Positions 1-6,427 of a DNA stretch of 8,833 nucleotides are shown here, in pieces. A model generated the notes under the pieces. That model was not told the DNA's origin. It worked only from the letters and a program-made list of their open reading frames with translations, and did not search any database. The stretch is from Frankiales bacterium (GTDB taxonomy: Bacteria > Actinomycetota > Actinomycetes > Mycobacteriales > SCTD01). The translations under genes were made by a program, and so were the position numbers. How positions within the stretch are numbered: position 1 is the stretch's first letter; every line of letters starts with the position of its first letter. The stretch spans positions 1-8,833 of the forward strand of contig JAODNS010000207.1 in assembly GCA_025465145.1 (NCBI GenBank), written 5' to 3'.

Positions 1-935
1 ACGCAGCCTGCCTGGCGCACGACCTGGGTCATCCGCCGTACGGGCACAACGGCGAGACGGCGCTGGACGAGGCGGCGGCCGGCTGCGGCGGCTTCGAGGG
101 CAATGCGCAGTCGCTGCGGCTGCTCACCCGGCTCGAGGTGAAGGTGCCGGGCGCGGGGCTGAACCTGACGCGGGCGATGCTCGACGCGGCGACGAAGTAC
201 CCGTGGCGCAAGCGGGACGGGACGCGGAAGTACGGCGTGTACGAGGACGACGCGCCGGTGTTCTCGTGGCTGCGGGCGGGGGCGCCGGAGGGCCGGCGGC
301 CGGTCGAGTCGCAGGTGATGGACTGGGCGGACGACGTCGCCTACTCGGTGCACGACCTGGAGGACGGCGTCGTCGCCGGGCTGATCGACCTGCGCGCCGT
401 GGACCCGGCCGAGGTGGCTGCCGTGGCTGCCTCGACGTACACGGGTGCGTCCGCGGGCGAGGTGGCTGAGGCGTTCACGGGGTTGGTCGGGGAGCCGTGG
501 TGGCCGCGGGGGTACGACGGGACGGCGGCCGCGCAGGTGGCGCTGAAGGCGGCGACGAGCACGCTGATCGGCCGGTTCTGCCGGGCGGCGGAGGAGGCGA
601 CGCGGGCCGCTTTCGGGGCCGGGCTGACGCGGTACGACGCCGACCTCGTGGTGCCGGCGCAGGTACGGCTCGAGTGCGCGGCGCTGAAGGCGGTGACGGC
701 GCGGTACGTGATGGACCGGCCGGGGGTGCGGGCGGTGCAGGAGCGCGAGCGCGAGGTGGTCGGGGAGCTGGTGGGGCTGCTCGCCGATCGCCCCGAGGTG
801 CTCGAGCCGGTGCACGCCGAGGCATGGCGGGTGGCGGTGGGCGACGCGGCTCGCCTGCGCGCAGTCGTTGACCAGGTGGCAGGGCTCACTGACGCTGCCG
901 CAGCAGGGCTGCACGCGCAGCTGACCCGCGGCTGA
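1..935 (+). CDS. dgt: dGTP triphosphohydrolase (HD domain), 5' truncated by window edge
   Basis: Enzymes of this family hydrolyse dGTP (some also other dNTPs) to deoxynucleoside and triphosphate, and so influence dNTP pools in the cytoplasm. The reading frame is open from base 3 and ends with TGA at 933-935, leaving about 310 residues; the N-terminus lies outside the window. The first visible residues, AHDLGHPPYGHNGE, contain the metal-binding HD pair and the GHP/GHNGE signature of the dGTPase branch of HD phosphohydrolases. FEGNAQSLRLLTRLE and, further on, DWADDVAYSVHDLEDG are also hallmark blocks of the family; the second supplies another metal-ligand aspartate. An internal GTG at 138 is not the start, because the conserved HD motif lies before it. 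The next plus-strand gene is dnaG, but two opposite-strand genes intervene. Family assignment is firm; substrate preference cannot be read from the sequence. Confidence 0.93.
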   Translation, partial: AACLAHDLGHPPYGHNGETALDEAAAGCGGFEGNAQSLRLLTRLEVKVPGAGLNLTRAMLDAATKYPWRKRDGTRKYGVYEDDAPVFSWLRAGAPEGRRPVESQVMDWADDVAYSVHDLEDGVVAGLIDLRAVDPAEVAAVAASTYTGASAGEVAEAFTGLVGEPWWPRGYDGTAAAQVALKAATSTLIGRFCRAAEEATRAAFGAGLTRYDADLVVPAQVRLECAALKAVTARYVMDRPGVRAVQEREREVVGELVGLLADRPEVLEPVHAEAWRVAVGDAARLRAVVDQVAGLTDAAAAGLHAQLTRG

Positions 936-957
936 CCGAGGTCGCGCCGCGGGTCGG
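921..957 (+). terminator. GC-rich hairpin over the dgt stop codon
   Basis: Bases 923-932 (GACCCGCGGC) are perfectly complementary to 946-955 (GCCGCGGGTC). The stem extends to 921/957 with one G-T wobble, and the loop is 13 nt. The dgt stop codon TGA lies in the loop. There is no T tract after it, so it would be a terminator of the hairpin-only kind often proposed in high-GC actinobacteria. It sits at the 3' end of dgt, facing the convergent HNH gene. That it terminates transcription is inference. Confidence 0.4.
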
Positions 958-974
958 TGACCGCGTTGCCACCT

Positions 975-1102
975 CATCGGCTCGCGCGGGCACCAGCACG
1001 ACGCGGCAGAACAGCCCGGCGGAGAAGCAGGGTCACTCCGATCAGCCGCGCGCCGAACCCGCCTCGGACTCTGTGCGCACCACATCGGCTGCGCGCCGGC
1101 AC
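975..1102. repeat. Imperfect direct repeat pair in the dgt/HNH gap
   Basis: A 19-base element at 975-993 (CATCGGCTCGCGCGGGCAC) recurs at 1083-1102 (CATCGGCTGCGCGCCGGCAC) with one insertion and one substitution. A related word, GATCAGCCGC, occurs at 1040-1049 and 1113-1122, the second copy running into the end of the HNH gene. The rest of 936-1114 shows no gene. GC-rich sequence produces such matches by chance, so this is a weak observation. Confidence 0.25.
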
Positions 1103-1114
1103 TCGTCCCGTCGA

Positions 1115-2302
1115 TCAGCCGCCGGGTGGATCTGCCCCGGGCAGCGCCCCCGTCTCGGTGAGCGTCCGCCCGTCCCGCAGGGGGAGGACCCGGTGCCGGT
1201 CGTGCAGCGTGTGGTGGTGCGCCTCGCACAGGAGCAGCAGGTTCGACAGGTCCGTCGGGCCGCCGTGCTGCCACGGGATCACGTGGTGCGGCGTGCACCA
1301 GGACGCGGGGCGGTCGCAGCCGCGTACCGTGCATCCGCCGTCGCGCACGACCAGTGCGCGGTACTGCGCCTCCGTCGCCACCCGGACCGTCCGCCCGAGC
1401 GCCAGCGGTACCCCGTCCGCGAGCAGGCATCGGGCCAGCGGCGAGGAACAGGACAGCCGGTCCAGCGCACCACCGGTGAGCACGTGACCGGCTGCGGTGC
1501 GTGCACCCTTGTCGTCGACGAGCACGAGGAGCTGCACGGGCGTGCCGTGCCGCTTCGGTGCACCAGGCGCCGTGACGGCTCGCCGGATCAGCCGTCCGAA
1601 CGCGTCGTGCCGACGCTGTGCCGGCGTACGGTCGTCGTCCGCTGCCCGGTCCCGTACCGACTCCGCGTCCAGCGCGTCCCGGAACAGCTCGGCCAGCTCC
1701 GGCTCCAGCCACGCGTCGAGCCGGCCCATGTCGTCGATCGTGATCGTGTGGTGCAGCTTCCGCCGGTCGTGAACCTGCTCCGCATCGGCGGCGGCGGCCT
1801 CTGGTGCCGCCGCGGCCACCCGGGCGGCCAGGGCCTTCGCCAGCTGGCCGGGGTCCCACTGCTCGGCGGCAGTCAGCAGCAGCTCCACCAGGGCGTCGTC
1901 CACGCCTGGCAAGCGCGACAGCGCGCTGCAGAGCACTCCTGCATGCCGGCTCGAGATGTGACCGTAGGCGAGGGCCGTGCGTACGGCCGGCCAGTCCTCG
2001 AGCGCCCGTCCGAGCGCGAGATCGCGTCCAGCGTCAGCGCGCGAGGTGCCGAGCTTGTCGCGCACCCATGCGGCGGCGCTGATGTGGTGGCCGTCCTCCC
2101 AGCCGCCGCTGCGCGCGAACGCCGTCAGCGCCGCCAGCCTCAGCGCTTCGACGCGACGGGCGGCGACCTCGAGCTCGCGCAACAGCGTCTCCTGCTCAGC
2201 CCACGACAGCCGGTCCGGCTCCAGCGCGTCGAGCGCGTCCAGCCCCTGCCGCAGCTGCGCCGTCGCCTGAGCCGCGCGCGACGGCATGGTCAGCACGGTC
2301 AT
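1115..2302 (-). CDS. DUF222 / 13E12-repeat family HNH endonuclease domain protein
   Basis: This 395-residue protein has the layout of the actinobacterial DUF222 (13E12 repeat) family. An alanine-rich helical DUF222 region covers most of residues 15-290. A C-terminal HNH nuclease domain follows at about 315-370, with C324, C329, the HH pair at 339-340, the GGPTDLSN segment ending at N354, and C359 with HH at 362-363. These match the zinc ligands and catalytic His/Asn of HNH nucleases, so the domain looks intact. The ATG at 2300-2302 is chosen because GGAAGGAG lies about 8 nt upstream; a second in-frame ATG is at codon 6. Such genes are multicopy in many actinobacteria, and the REP13E12 copies of M. 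tuberculosis are linked to prophage attachment, so mobility is plausible. No flanking transposase or clear target duplication is seen. The cellular role of the family is not established. Confidence 0.9.
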   Translation of the reverse strand: MTVLTMPSRAAQATAQLRQGLDALDALEPDRLSWAEQETLLRELEVAARRVEALRLAALTAFARSGGWEDGHHISAAAWVRDKLGTSRADAGRDLALGRALEDWPAVRTALAYGHISSRHAGVLCSALSRLPGVDDALVELLLTAAEQWDPGQLAKALAARVAAAAPEAAAADAEQVHDRRKLHHTITIDDMGRLDAWLEPELAELFRDALDAESVRDRAADDDRTPAQRRHDAFGRLIRRAVTAPGAPKRHGTPVQLLVLVDDKGARTAAGHVLTGGALDRLSCSSPLARCLLADGVPLALGRTVRVATEAQYRALVVRDGGCTVRGCDRPASWCTPHHVIPWQHGGPTDLSNLLLLCEAHHHTLHDRHRVLPLRDGRTLTETGALPGADPPGG

Positions 2303-2426
2303 GGCGGCGGCTCCTTCCTGGACAGCACAAGTAGACGGGCGAGATACGACAGAATCGGGGGGATCCGGGGGCTAGCGGGATCTGCTGTGGGCGAACGATT
2401 GCGAGCCATCAGCGAGGTCGCGAGGG

Positions 2427-2447
2427 GGCTGCACCTCGGGTGCAGTC
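2427..2447 (-). terminator. Short hairpin downstream of the kinase gene
   Basis: CTGCACC (2429-2435) and GGTGCAG (2439-2445) pair perfectly around a TCG triloop, with an outer wobble and one further G-C pair. It lies about 90 nt past the stop of the minus-strand kinase and about 125 nt upstream of the HNH start, so it could end kinase transcripts. There is no T tract on either strand. The rest of the 2303-2537 gap holds only the HNH Shine-Dalgarno; no LexA-like GAAC-N4-GTTC box was found there. Confidence 0.25.
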
Positions 2448-2537
2448 GGCGGCAGTGAGCGGCAGCCGGCGGGCTTGCGGCCACTGGTCCTGTGCGGACG
2501 CGAAGCCAGCCCCCGACGCACGCGAACGGATCAGCAG

Positions 2538-3110
2538 CTACGGCAGCAGTCGCGGCTGCTCCGGATCTCGGTTGTCCACCACCAGATCCGCCCGCACCGT
2601 CGCCCGGTACCGCGCCTGCGCCGGCAGGTACCGCTCCCGGTACCGCGCCGCCGAGAACGCGGGATCCCGCACCGCCGCCCGCGCCAGCGTCACCTCCGGC
2701 GGCACGTCCAGGAACACCCACACGTCCAGCTGGTCCCGTACCTGTCCCAGGAACACCCCGTCCAGCACGAGCACCCCGTCAGCAGGCACCGCCGCCTCCA
2801 CCGGATCGGGAGCATCGCGAACCCAGTCCCACGACCGCACCAGCACCGACGGCGCGCCGGTCCGGAACGGCTCGAGCAGCTGCGAGACCAGCCGCTGCAC
2901 GTCGAACGAGTCCTCGTACGGCAGGACGTGCCGCTCCGCCGCCGGCAGGTGGAAGCCGTCAACCGTCGCGCGCAGCGCCCGTACCCCCAGCTCCGCAGCC
3001 AGCGCGTCCGCGAGCGTCGTCTTCCCGGCGGCGTCCGGCCCGTCGATCCCGAGCACGGTGCCCGGAGCGCATCGGGCGGCGAGCAGCTGGAGAAGCTCGA
3101 TACGCCGCAC
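2538..3110 (-). CDS. Uridine kinase-like P-loop nucleoside kinase
   Basis: This 190-residue cytoplasmic kinase resembles the uridine kinase / phosphoribulokinase group, which transfers phosphate from ATP to a nucleoside or sugar alcohol. After a short helix, residues 19-32 form beta-strand 1 and the Walker A loop GPDAAGKTT (G24, K30, T31). VDGFHLP (D51, H54) matches the substrate and catalytic segment of uridine kinases. VLVLDGVFL resembles the strand bearing the Walker B acid, and an arginine-rich stretch, RYRERYLPAQARYR, resembles the lid. It ends VVDNRDPEQPRLLP. The start is a GTG at 3108-3110; an in-frame TAG lies 7 codons upstream, so no much longer start is possible, and the ribosome site is weak. 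The gene is divergent from dnaG. It is shorter than classical Udk, and the substrate might be another nucleoside or pantothenate-like compound, so no gene symbol is given. Confidence 0.82.
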   Translation of the reverse strand: MRRIELLQLLAARCAPGTVLGIDGPDAAGKTTLADALAAELGVRALRATVDGFHLPAAERHVLPYEDSFDVQRLVSQLLEPFRTGAPSVLVRSWDWVRDAPDPVEAAVPADGVLVLDGVFLGQVRDQLDVWVFLDVPPEVTLARAAVRDPAFSAARYRERYLPAQARYRATVRADLVVDNRDPEQPRLLP

Positions 3111-3129
3111 TCGTCCAGTCTTGCGCGGC

Positions 3130-3135
3130 TAGAGT
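3130..3135 (+). promoter_or_regulatory. Possible -10 box for dnaG-rpoD
   Basis: TAGAGT fits the TAnnnT -10 pattern of actinobacterial housekeeping sigma factors. It lies in the 95-bp divergent gap, about 70 nt before the dnaG GTG, giving a leader of roughly 65 nt. No convincing -35 hexamer is found 16-18 nt upstream, so this is a weak call. Confidence 0.3.
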
Positions 3136-3193
3136 GAGCCGGTCGGGACTTCCCCAAGCCGCCCGCGCTGATCTGGCGTGCTGCCGGGGGACC

Positions 3194-3200
3194 GAGGAGG
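3194..3200 (+). promoter_or_regulatory. Shine-Dalgarno site that fixes the dnaG start
   Basis: GAGGAGG ends 5 nt before the GTG at 3206. The frame stays open far upstream of this GTG (to 2492), but that upstream part is antisense to the kinase gene and has no primase similarity. This ribosome site and the family-typical N-terminus decide the start. Confidence 0.8.
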
Positions 3201-3205
3201 ACGAC

Positions 3206-5053
3206 GTGGCCGGGCGCATCCGCGACGAGGACGTCGTCCTGGTGCGCGAACGCGCCGCCATCGCCGACGTCATCGGCGAGAGCGTCCAGCTCAAGAGCGC
3301 CGGCGGCGGGCGCCTCAAGGGCCTGTGCCCGTTCCACGACGAGAAGTCGCCGTCGTTCAACGTCAACCCGACGCTGAACATGTTCCACTGCTTCGGCTGC
3401 GGCGAGAGCGGGGACGTCATCACGTTCGTCCGCAACACCGAGCACCTGTCCTTCGTCGAGGCGGTCGAGCGGCTCGCGGGTCGCTACGGCGTGCAGCTGC
3501 AGTACGAGCAGGGCGGCTCCGCGGGTGGCCGCCAGACGGGCCAGCGAACGCGGCTGGTCGAGGCGCACCGGCTCGCGCAGGAGTACTTCGTCGAGCACCT
3601 GTCCGGCGCCGAGGCGGTCATCGGCCGGACGTTCCTCGCCGAGCGCGGCTTCGACCAGTCGGCGGCGGCGCAGTTCGGCGTCGGCTACGCGCCGAACGGC
3701 TGGGACAACCTCGTGAAGCACCTGCGGGGCAAGGGGTTCTCGTCCGAGGAGCTGCTCGCCAGCGGCCTGGTGTCGCAGGGACAGAAGGGGCCGATCGACC
3801 GGTTTCGCGGCCGGCTCGTCTGGCCGATCAGCGACATCACCGGCGACGTCATCGGCTTCGGCGCGCGCCGCCTGCACGAGAGCGACAACGGCCCGAAGTA
3901 CCTCAACAGCCCCGAGACGCCGATCTACAAGAAGTCCTCGGTGTTGTACGGGATCGACGCCGCCAAGAAGGAGATCGCCAAGCGACGGCAGGCGGTCGTC
4001 GTCGAGGGCTACACCGACGTCATGGCGATGCACCTCGCCGGCGTGCCGACCGCCATCGCCACCTGCGGCACGGCCTTCGGGTCCGACCACATCCAGGTGA
4101 TCCGCCGGCTGCTCATGGACCAGGACGAGTTCCGCGGCGAGGTCATCTTCACCTTCGACGGCGACGAGGCCGGCCAGAAGGCGGCGCTCAAGGCGTTCGG
4201 CGACGAGCAGAAGTTCGTGGCCCAGACGTTCGTCGCCATCAGCCCGGGCGGCATGGACCCGTGCGACCTGCGCCTCGCGAAGGGCGACACGGCGGTACGG
4301 GACGTCGTCGCGGCGCGCGTGCCGCTGGTGGAGTTCGCCATCAAGAGCACGCTGTCGAAGTACGACCTCGAGACTGCCGAAGGCCGCGTGCAGGCGATGC
4401 AGACGGCCGCGCCGCTGGTGGCACGCATCAAGGACCGCGCGCTGCGGCCCGAGTACGCGCGGCGACTGGCCGGCTGGCTCGGCATGGAGGTCGAACCGGT
4501 GGCCGCGCGTGTGTCCGAGCTCGCCGGCGACACCGGCGCGCCGCAGCAGCGCCGTACTCCCGCCCCTGCCGTCACGGCCGATGCCGCCGCGCTCTCCGTG
4601 GAGCGCGAGGCCGTGAAGCTCGCCGTCCAGATGCCGGTCGTCGCCGGCCCCGTCTACGACACCCTCGACGACGAGGTGTTCACCCATCCCGGCCTGCAGG
4701 CCGTGCACCAGGTCATCCGCGACGCAGGCGGCGCGGCCAGCAGCCCCGGCGGCGAGGCGTGGGTGGGCACCCTGCTCGAGCGCAGCCCCGACGACCGCGT
4801 CCGCCAGCTCGTCACAGCGCTGGCCGTCGAGAGCCTGCACAGCGACACCGAGCCCGACGAGCGGTATGCCGGCGCCGTCCTCGCCCGCGTCCAGGAGCAC
4901 GCGGCGACGCGCAAGGTCGCCGAGCTCAAGCCGCGGCTGCAACGGGTCAACCCGGTGGAGGAGCCGGACAGATACAACGCCCTGTTCACCGAGCTGATCC
5001 GGCTCGAGCAGACGGCGCGCTCGCACCGCGAACGAGGCATCGGCGCCTTGTGA
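3206..5053 (+). CDS. dnaG: DNA primase
   Basis: DnaG makes the short RNA primers for the lagging strand and works with the replicative helicase DnaB. The 615-residue product has the full domain set. A CHC2 zinc ribbon carries ligands C41, H44, C62 and C65. The RNA polymerase core includes FLAERGF (E146-G148) and KYLNSPETPIYKKS (K231), which corresponds to conserved basic residues of the E. coli enzyme. The TOPRIM domain has EGYTD (E267) and the metal-binding DGD (D318, D320). A divergent helical C-terminal domain from about 440 on would bind DnaB. The length is normal for actinobacterial primases. The GTG start at 3206 has a GAGGAGG site 5 nt upstream. Its stop codon overlaps the start of the sigma factor gene (GTGA), implying one transcript and translational coupling. 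No disruption is seen. Confidence 0.97.
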   Translation: MAGRIRDEDVVLVRERAAIADVIGESVQLKSAGGGRLKGLCPFHDEKSPSFNVNPTLNMFHCFGCGESGDVITFVRNTEHLSFVEAVERLAGRYGVQLQYEQGGSAGGRQTGQRTRLVEAHRLAQEYFVEHLSGAEAVIGRTFLAERGFDQSAAAQFGVGYAPNGWDNLVKHLRGKGFSSEELLASGLVSQGQKGPIDRFRGRLVWPISDITGDVIGFGARRLHESDNGPKYLNSPETPIYKKSSVLYGIDAAKKEIAKRRQAVVVEGYTDVMAMHLAGVPTAIATCGTAFGSDHIQVIRRLLMDQDEFRGEVIFTFDGDEAGQKAALKAFGDEQKFVAQTFVAISPGGMDPCDLRLAKGDTAVRDVVAARVPLVEFAIKSTLSKYDLETAEGRVQAMQTAAPLVARIKDRALRPEYARRLAGWLGMEVEPVAARVSELAGDTGAPQQRRTPAPAVTADAAALSVEREAVKLAVQMPVVAGPVYDTLDDEVFTHPGLQAVHQVIRDAGGAASSPGGEAWVGTLLERSPDDRVRQLVTALAVESLHSDTEPDERYAGAVLARVQEHAATRKVAELKPRLQRVNPVEEPDRYNALFTELIRLEQTARSHRERGIGAL

Positions 5054-6255
5054 CCGCCCCCGAGCCCCAGGCCGCAGTCCTGACGCCGACCGCCCTCCCC
5101 AAGGAGGCGGAGGTCGACGAGGTGCGGAGCCTGATCGCTCGGGGCAAGGCCGCCGGGTTCCTGTCCGCCGAGGAGGTCTCTGCCGTCCTCGCCGCGGCCG
5201 ACGTGCCGGCCGACGCGCTCGACGGTGTGCTGACCGTCCTCAACGACGCCGGCGTCGAGATCATCGAGCCGGGCGACGAGCTCGACGCGGCCGAGAAGGA
5301 CGAGGCGCGGCTGCGCAAGGACGAGGAGGCCGCGGCCAAGACCAGCCCCGGCAGCGACGCGGTCCGCATGTACCTCAAGGAGATCGGCAAGGTACGGCTG
5401 CTCAGCGCCGAGGAGGAGGTCGACCTCGCCAAGCGGGTCGAGGCCGGGCTGTTCGCGTCCGAGAAGCTCGTCACGGTGCCGGACCTGTCTGCGGCGCTCC
5501 GGCGGGACCTCGAGGCGATCGAGTACGACGGCACGGTCGCCAAGCGCAAGCTGGTCGAGGCCAACCTCCGGCTCGTGGTCAGCATCGCGAAGCGGTACGT
5601 CGGGCGCGGGATGCTCTTCCTCGACCTCATCCAGGAGGGCAACCTCGGGCTGATCCGGGCCGTCGAGAAGTTCGACTACACCAAGGGCTACAAGTTCTCG
5701 ACGTACGCGACCTGGTGGATCCGCCAGGCCATCACCCGCGCGATCGCGGACCAGGCCCGGACGATCCGCGTACCCGTCCACATGGTCGAGACGATCAACA
5801 AGCTGGTACGCGTGCAGCGGCAGCTGCTGCAGGACCTCGGCCGGGACCCGACGCCGGAGGAGCTCGGCCGCGAGCTGGACCTCAGCCCGGCAAAGGTCCT
5901 GGAGATCCAGAAGATCTCGCAGGAGCCGGTGTCGCTGGACACGCCGGTCGGGCAGGAGAGCGACAGTCACCTCGGCGACTTCATCGAGGACTCCGACGCC
6001 GTCGTCCCCCTGGACGCGGCCAGCTTCATCCTGCTCAAGGAGCAGCTCGAGTTCGTCCTCGACGGGCTCAACGAGCGCGAGCGGCAGGTCATCCGGCTGC
6101 GCTTCGGGCTCACCGACGGGCAGCCGCGCACGCTCGAAGAAGTGGGCCAGGAGTTCGGCGTCACGCGGGAGCGGATCCGGCAGATCGAGAGCAAGACGTT
6201 GAGCAAGCTGCGGCACCCGTCGAGGGCGCAGAAGCTCCGCGACTACCTCGACTGA
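5050..6255 (+). CDS. rpoD: RNA polymerase sigma factor, RpoD/SigA (Hrd) class
   Basis: Group 1/2 sigma factors direct RNA polymerase to housekeeping promoters. The 401-residue reading has region 1.1-like sequence at about 22-75, then an acidic/lysine-rich linker. Region 1.2 starts at DAVRMYLKEIG (D103). Region 2 contains DLIQEGNLGL (from D192), the melting segment KFSTYATWWIRQ and the -10 recognition helix WWIRQAITRAI (W222, W223, Q226). Region 3 carries PVHMVETINKL. Region 4 ends with the helix-turn-helix RTLEEVGQEFGVTRERIRQ (R360-Q378). The long Ala/Lys-rich N-terminal extension of mycobacterial SigA and Streptomyces HrdB is absent. The GTG at 5050 overlaps the dnaG stop; an in-frame GTG at 5122 with a better ribosome site would give 377 residues. 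It may be the principal sigma or an HrdA-like second copy; the window cannot say whether another exists. Confidence 0.93.
   Translation: MTAPEPQAAVLTPTALPKEAEVDEVRSLIARGKAAGFLSAEEVSAVLAAADVPADALDGVLTVLNDAGVEIIEPGDELDAAEKDEARLRKDEEAAAKTSPGSDAVRMYLKEIGKVRLLSAEEEVDLAKRVEAGLFASEKLVTVPDLSAALRRDLEAIEYDGTVAKRKLVEANLRLVVSIAKRYVGRGMLFLDLIQEGNLGLIRAVEKFDYTKGYKFSTYATWWIRQAITRAIADQARTIRVPVHMVETINKLVRVQRQLLQDLGRDPTPEELGRELDLSPAKVLEIQKISQEPVSLDTPVGQESDSHLGDFIEDSDAVVPLDAASFILLKEQLEFVLDGLNERERQVIRLRFGLTDGQPRTLEEVGQEFGVTRERIRQIESKTLSKLRHPSRAQKLRDYLD
5109..5113 (+). promoter_or_regulatory. Internal Shine-Dalgarno before an alternative sigma start
   Basis: GGAGG lies 8 nt before an in-frame GTG at 5122 (codon 25 of the longer reading), an ideal spacing. 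The GTG at 5050 has only GAGG at 5034-5037, 12 nt away. The shorter product would begin just at the region 1.1-like RSLIARGKAAGF segment, so the first 24 residues may be untranslated or an alternative N-terminus. Confidence 0.45.
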
Positions 6256-6306
6256 GCCGCCGCCGGGGCGACGGCTCCACGACCCCAAGCCGCACCCGCC
6301 CGCCTG

Positions 6307-6382
6307 CGTGATCGACGGGGCGAGCCGCGCAGGAACCGACCTCCGCAGCGGGGTTCCTGCGCCAACAGCCGCGTCGATCATG
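6307..6382. repeat. Two-tier nested inverted repeat after rpoD (possible terminator)
   Basis: The inner stem is 11 perfect base pairs: GCGCAGGAACC (6327-6337) with GGTTCCTGCGC (6352-6362), around a 14-nt loop that itself contains CCGCAGCGG. An outer arm, TGATCGACG (6309-6317) with CGTCGATCA (6372-6380), adds 9 perfect pairs, plus three more at 6319-6321/6368-6370 and a flanking G-T and C-G. It starts about 50 nt after the sigma gene stop and ends about 30 nt before the -10 box of the next gene. There is no T tract. It could terminate the dnaG-rpoD transcript, act as an operator, or both; the function is inferred. Confidence 0.6.
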
Positions 6383-6413
6383 GCCGTCGCGCCGCGACGG
6401 ACCGCCCCCCGCC

Positions 6414-6427
6414 TAGGGTCTGCTGCG
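6414..6427 (+). promoter_or_regulatory. -10 box of a probable leaderless promoter
   Basis: TAGGGT (6414-6419) fits TAnnnT and is followed after 7 nt by the GTG at 6427. This is the geometry of actinobacterial leaderless transcripts, in which transcription starts on the first base of the start codon. No purine-rich ribosome site precedes this GTG, which supports the idea. No good -35 hexamer is visible. Confidence 0.5.

Noticed and set aside
1073..2458. A 461-codon plus-strand open frame opposite the HNH gene
   Set aside because: The minus strand carries the complete HNH motif set and a good ribosome site; the plus frame has no recognisable domain.
2303..2537. Possible LexA/SOS box upstream of the HNH gene
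   Set aside because: GAAC occurs in GCGAACGATT but no GTTC half-site is found at the right spacing.
2492..3205. Upstream extension of the dnaG frame
   Set aside because: This part is antisense to the kinase gene, is Pro/Ala/Arg-rich, and dnaG has a strong ribosome site and the family-typical N-terminus at 3206.
2690..5026. A 778-codon minus-strand open frame opposite dnaG
   Set aside because: It is antisense to an intact, motif-complete primase; its product is low-complexity Arg/Ala/Leu/Val-rich sequence typical of a complementary-frame shadow in GC-rich DNA.
3178..5049. Upstream extension of the sigma frame through dnaG
   Set aside because: It is Arg-rich out-of-frame translation of dnaG; sigma similarity begins only after about 5110.
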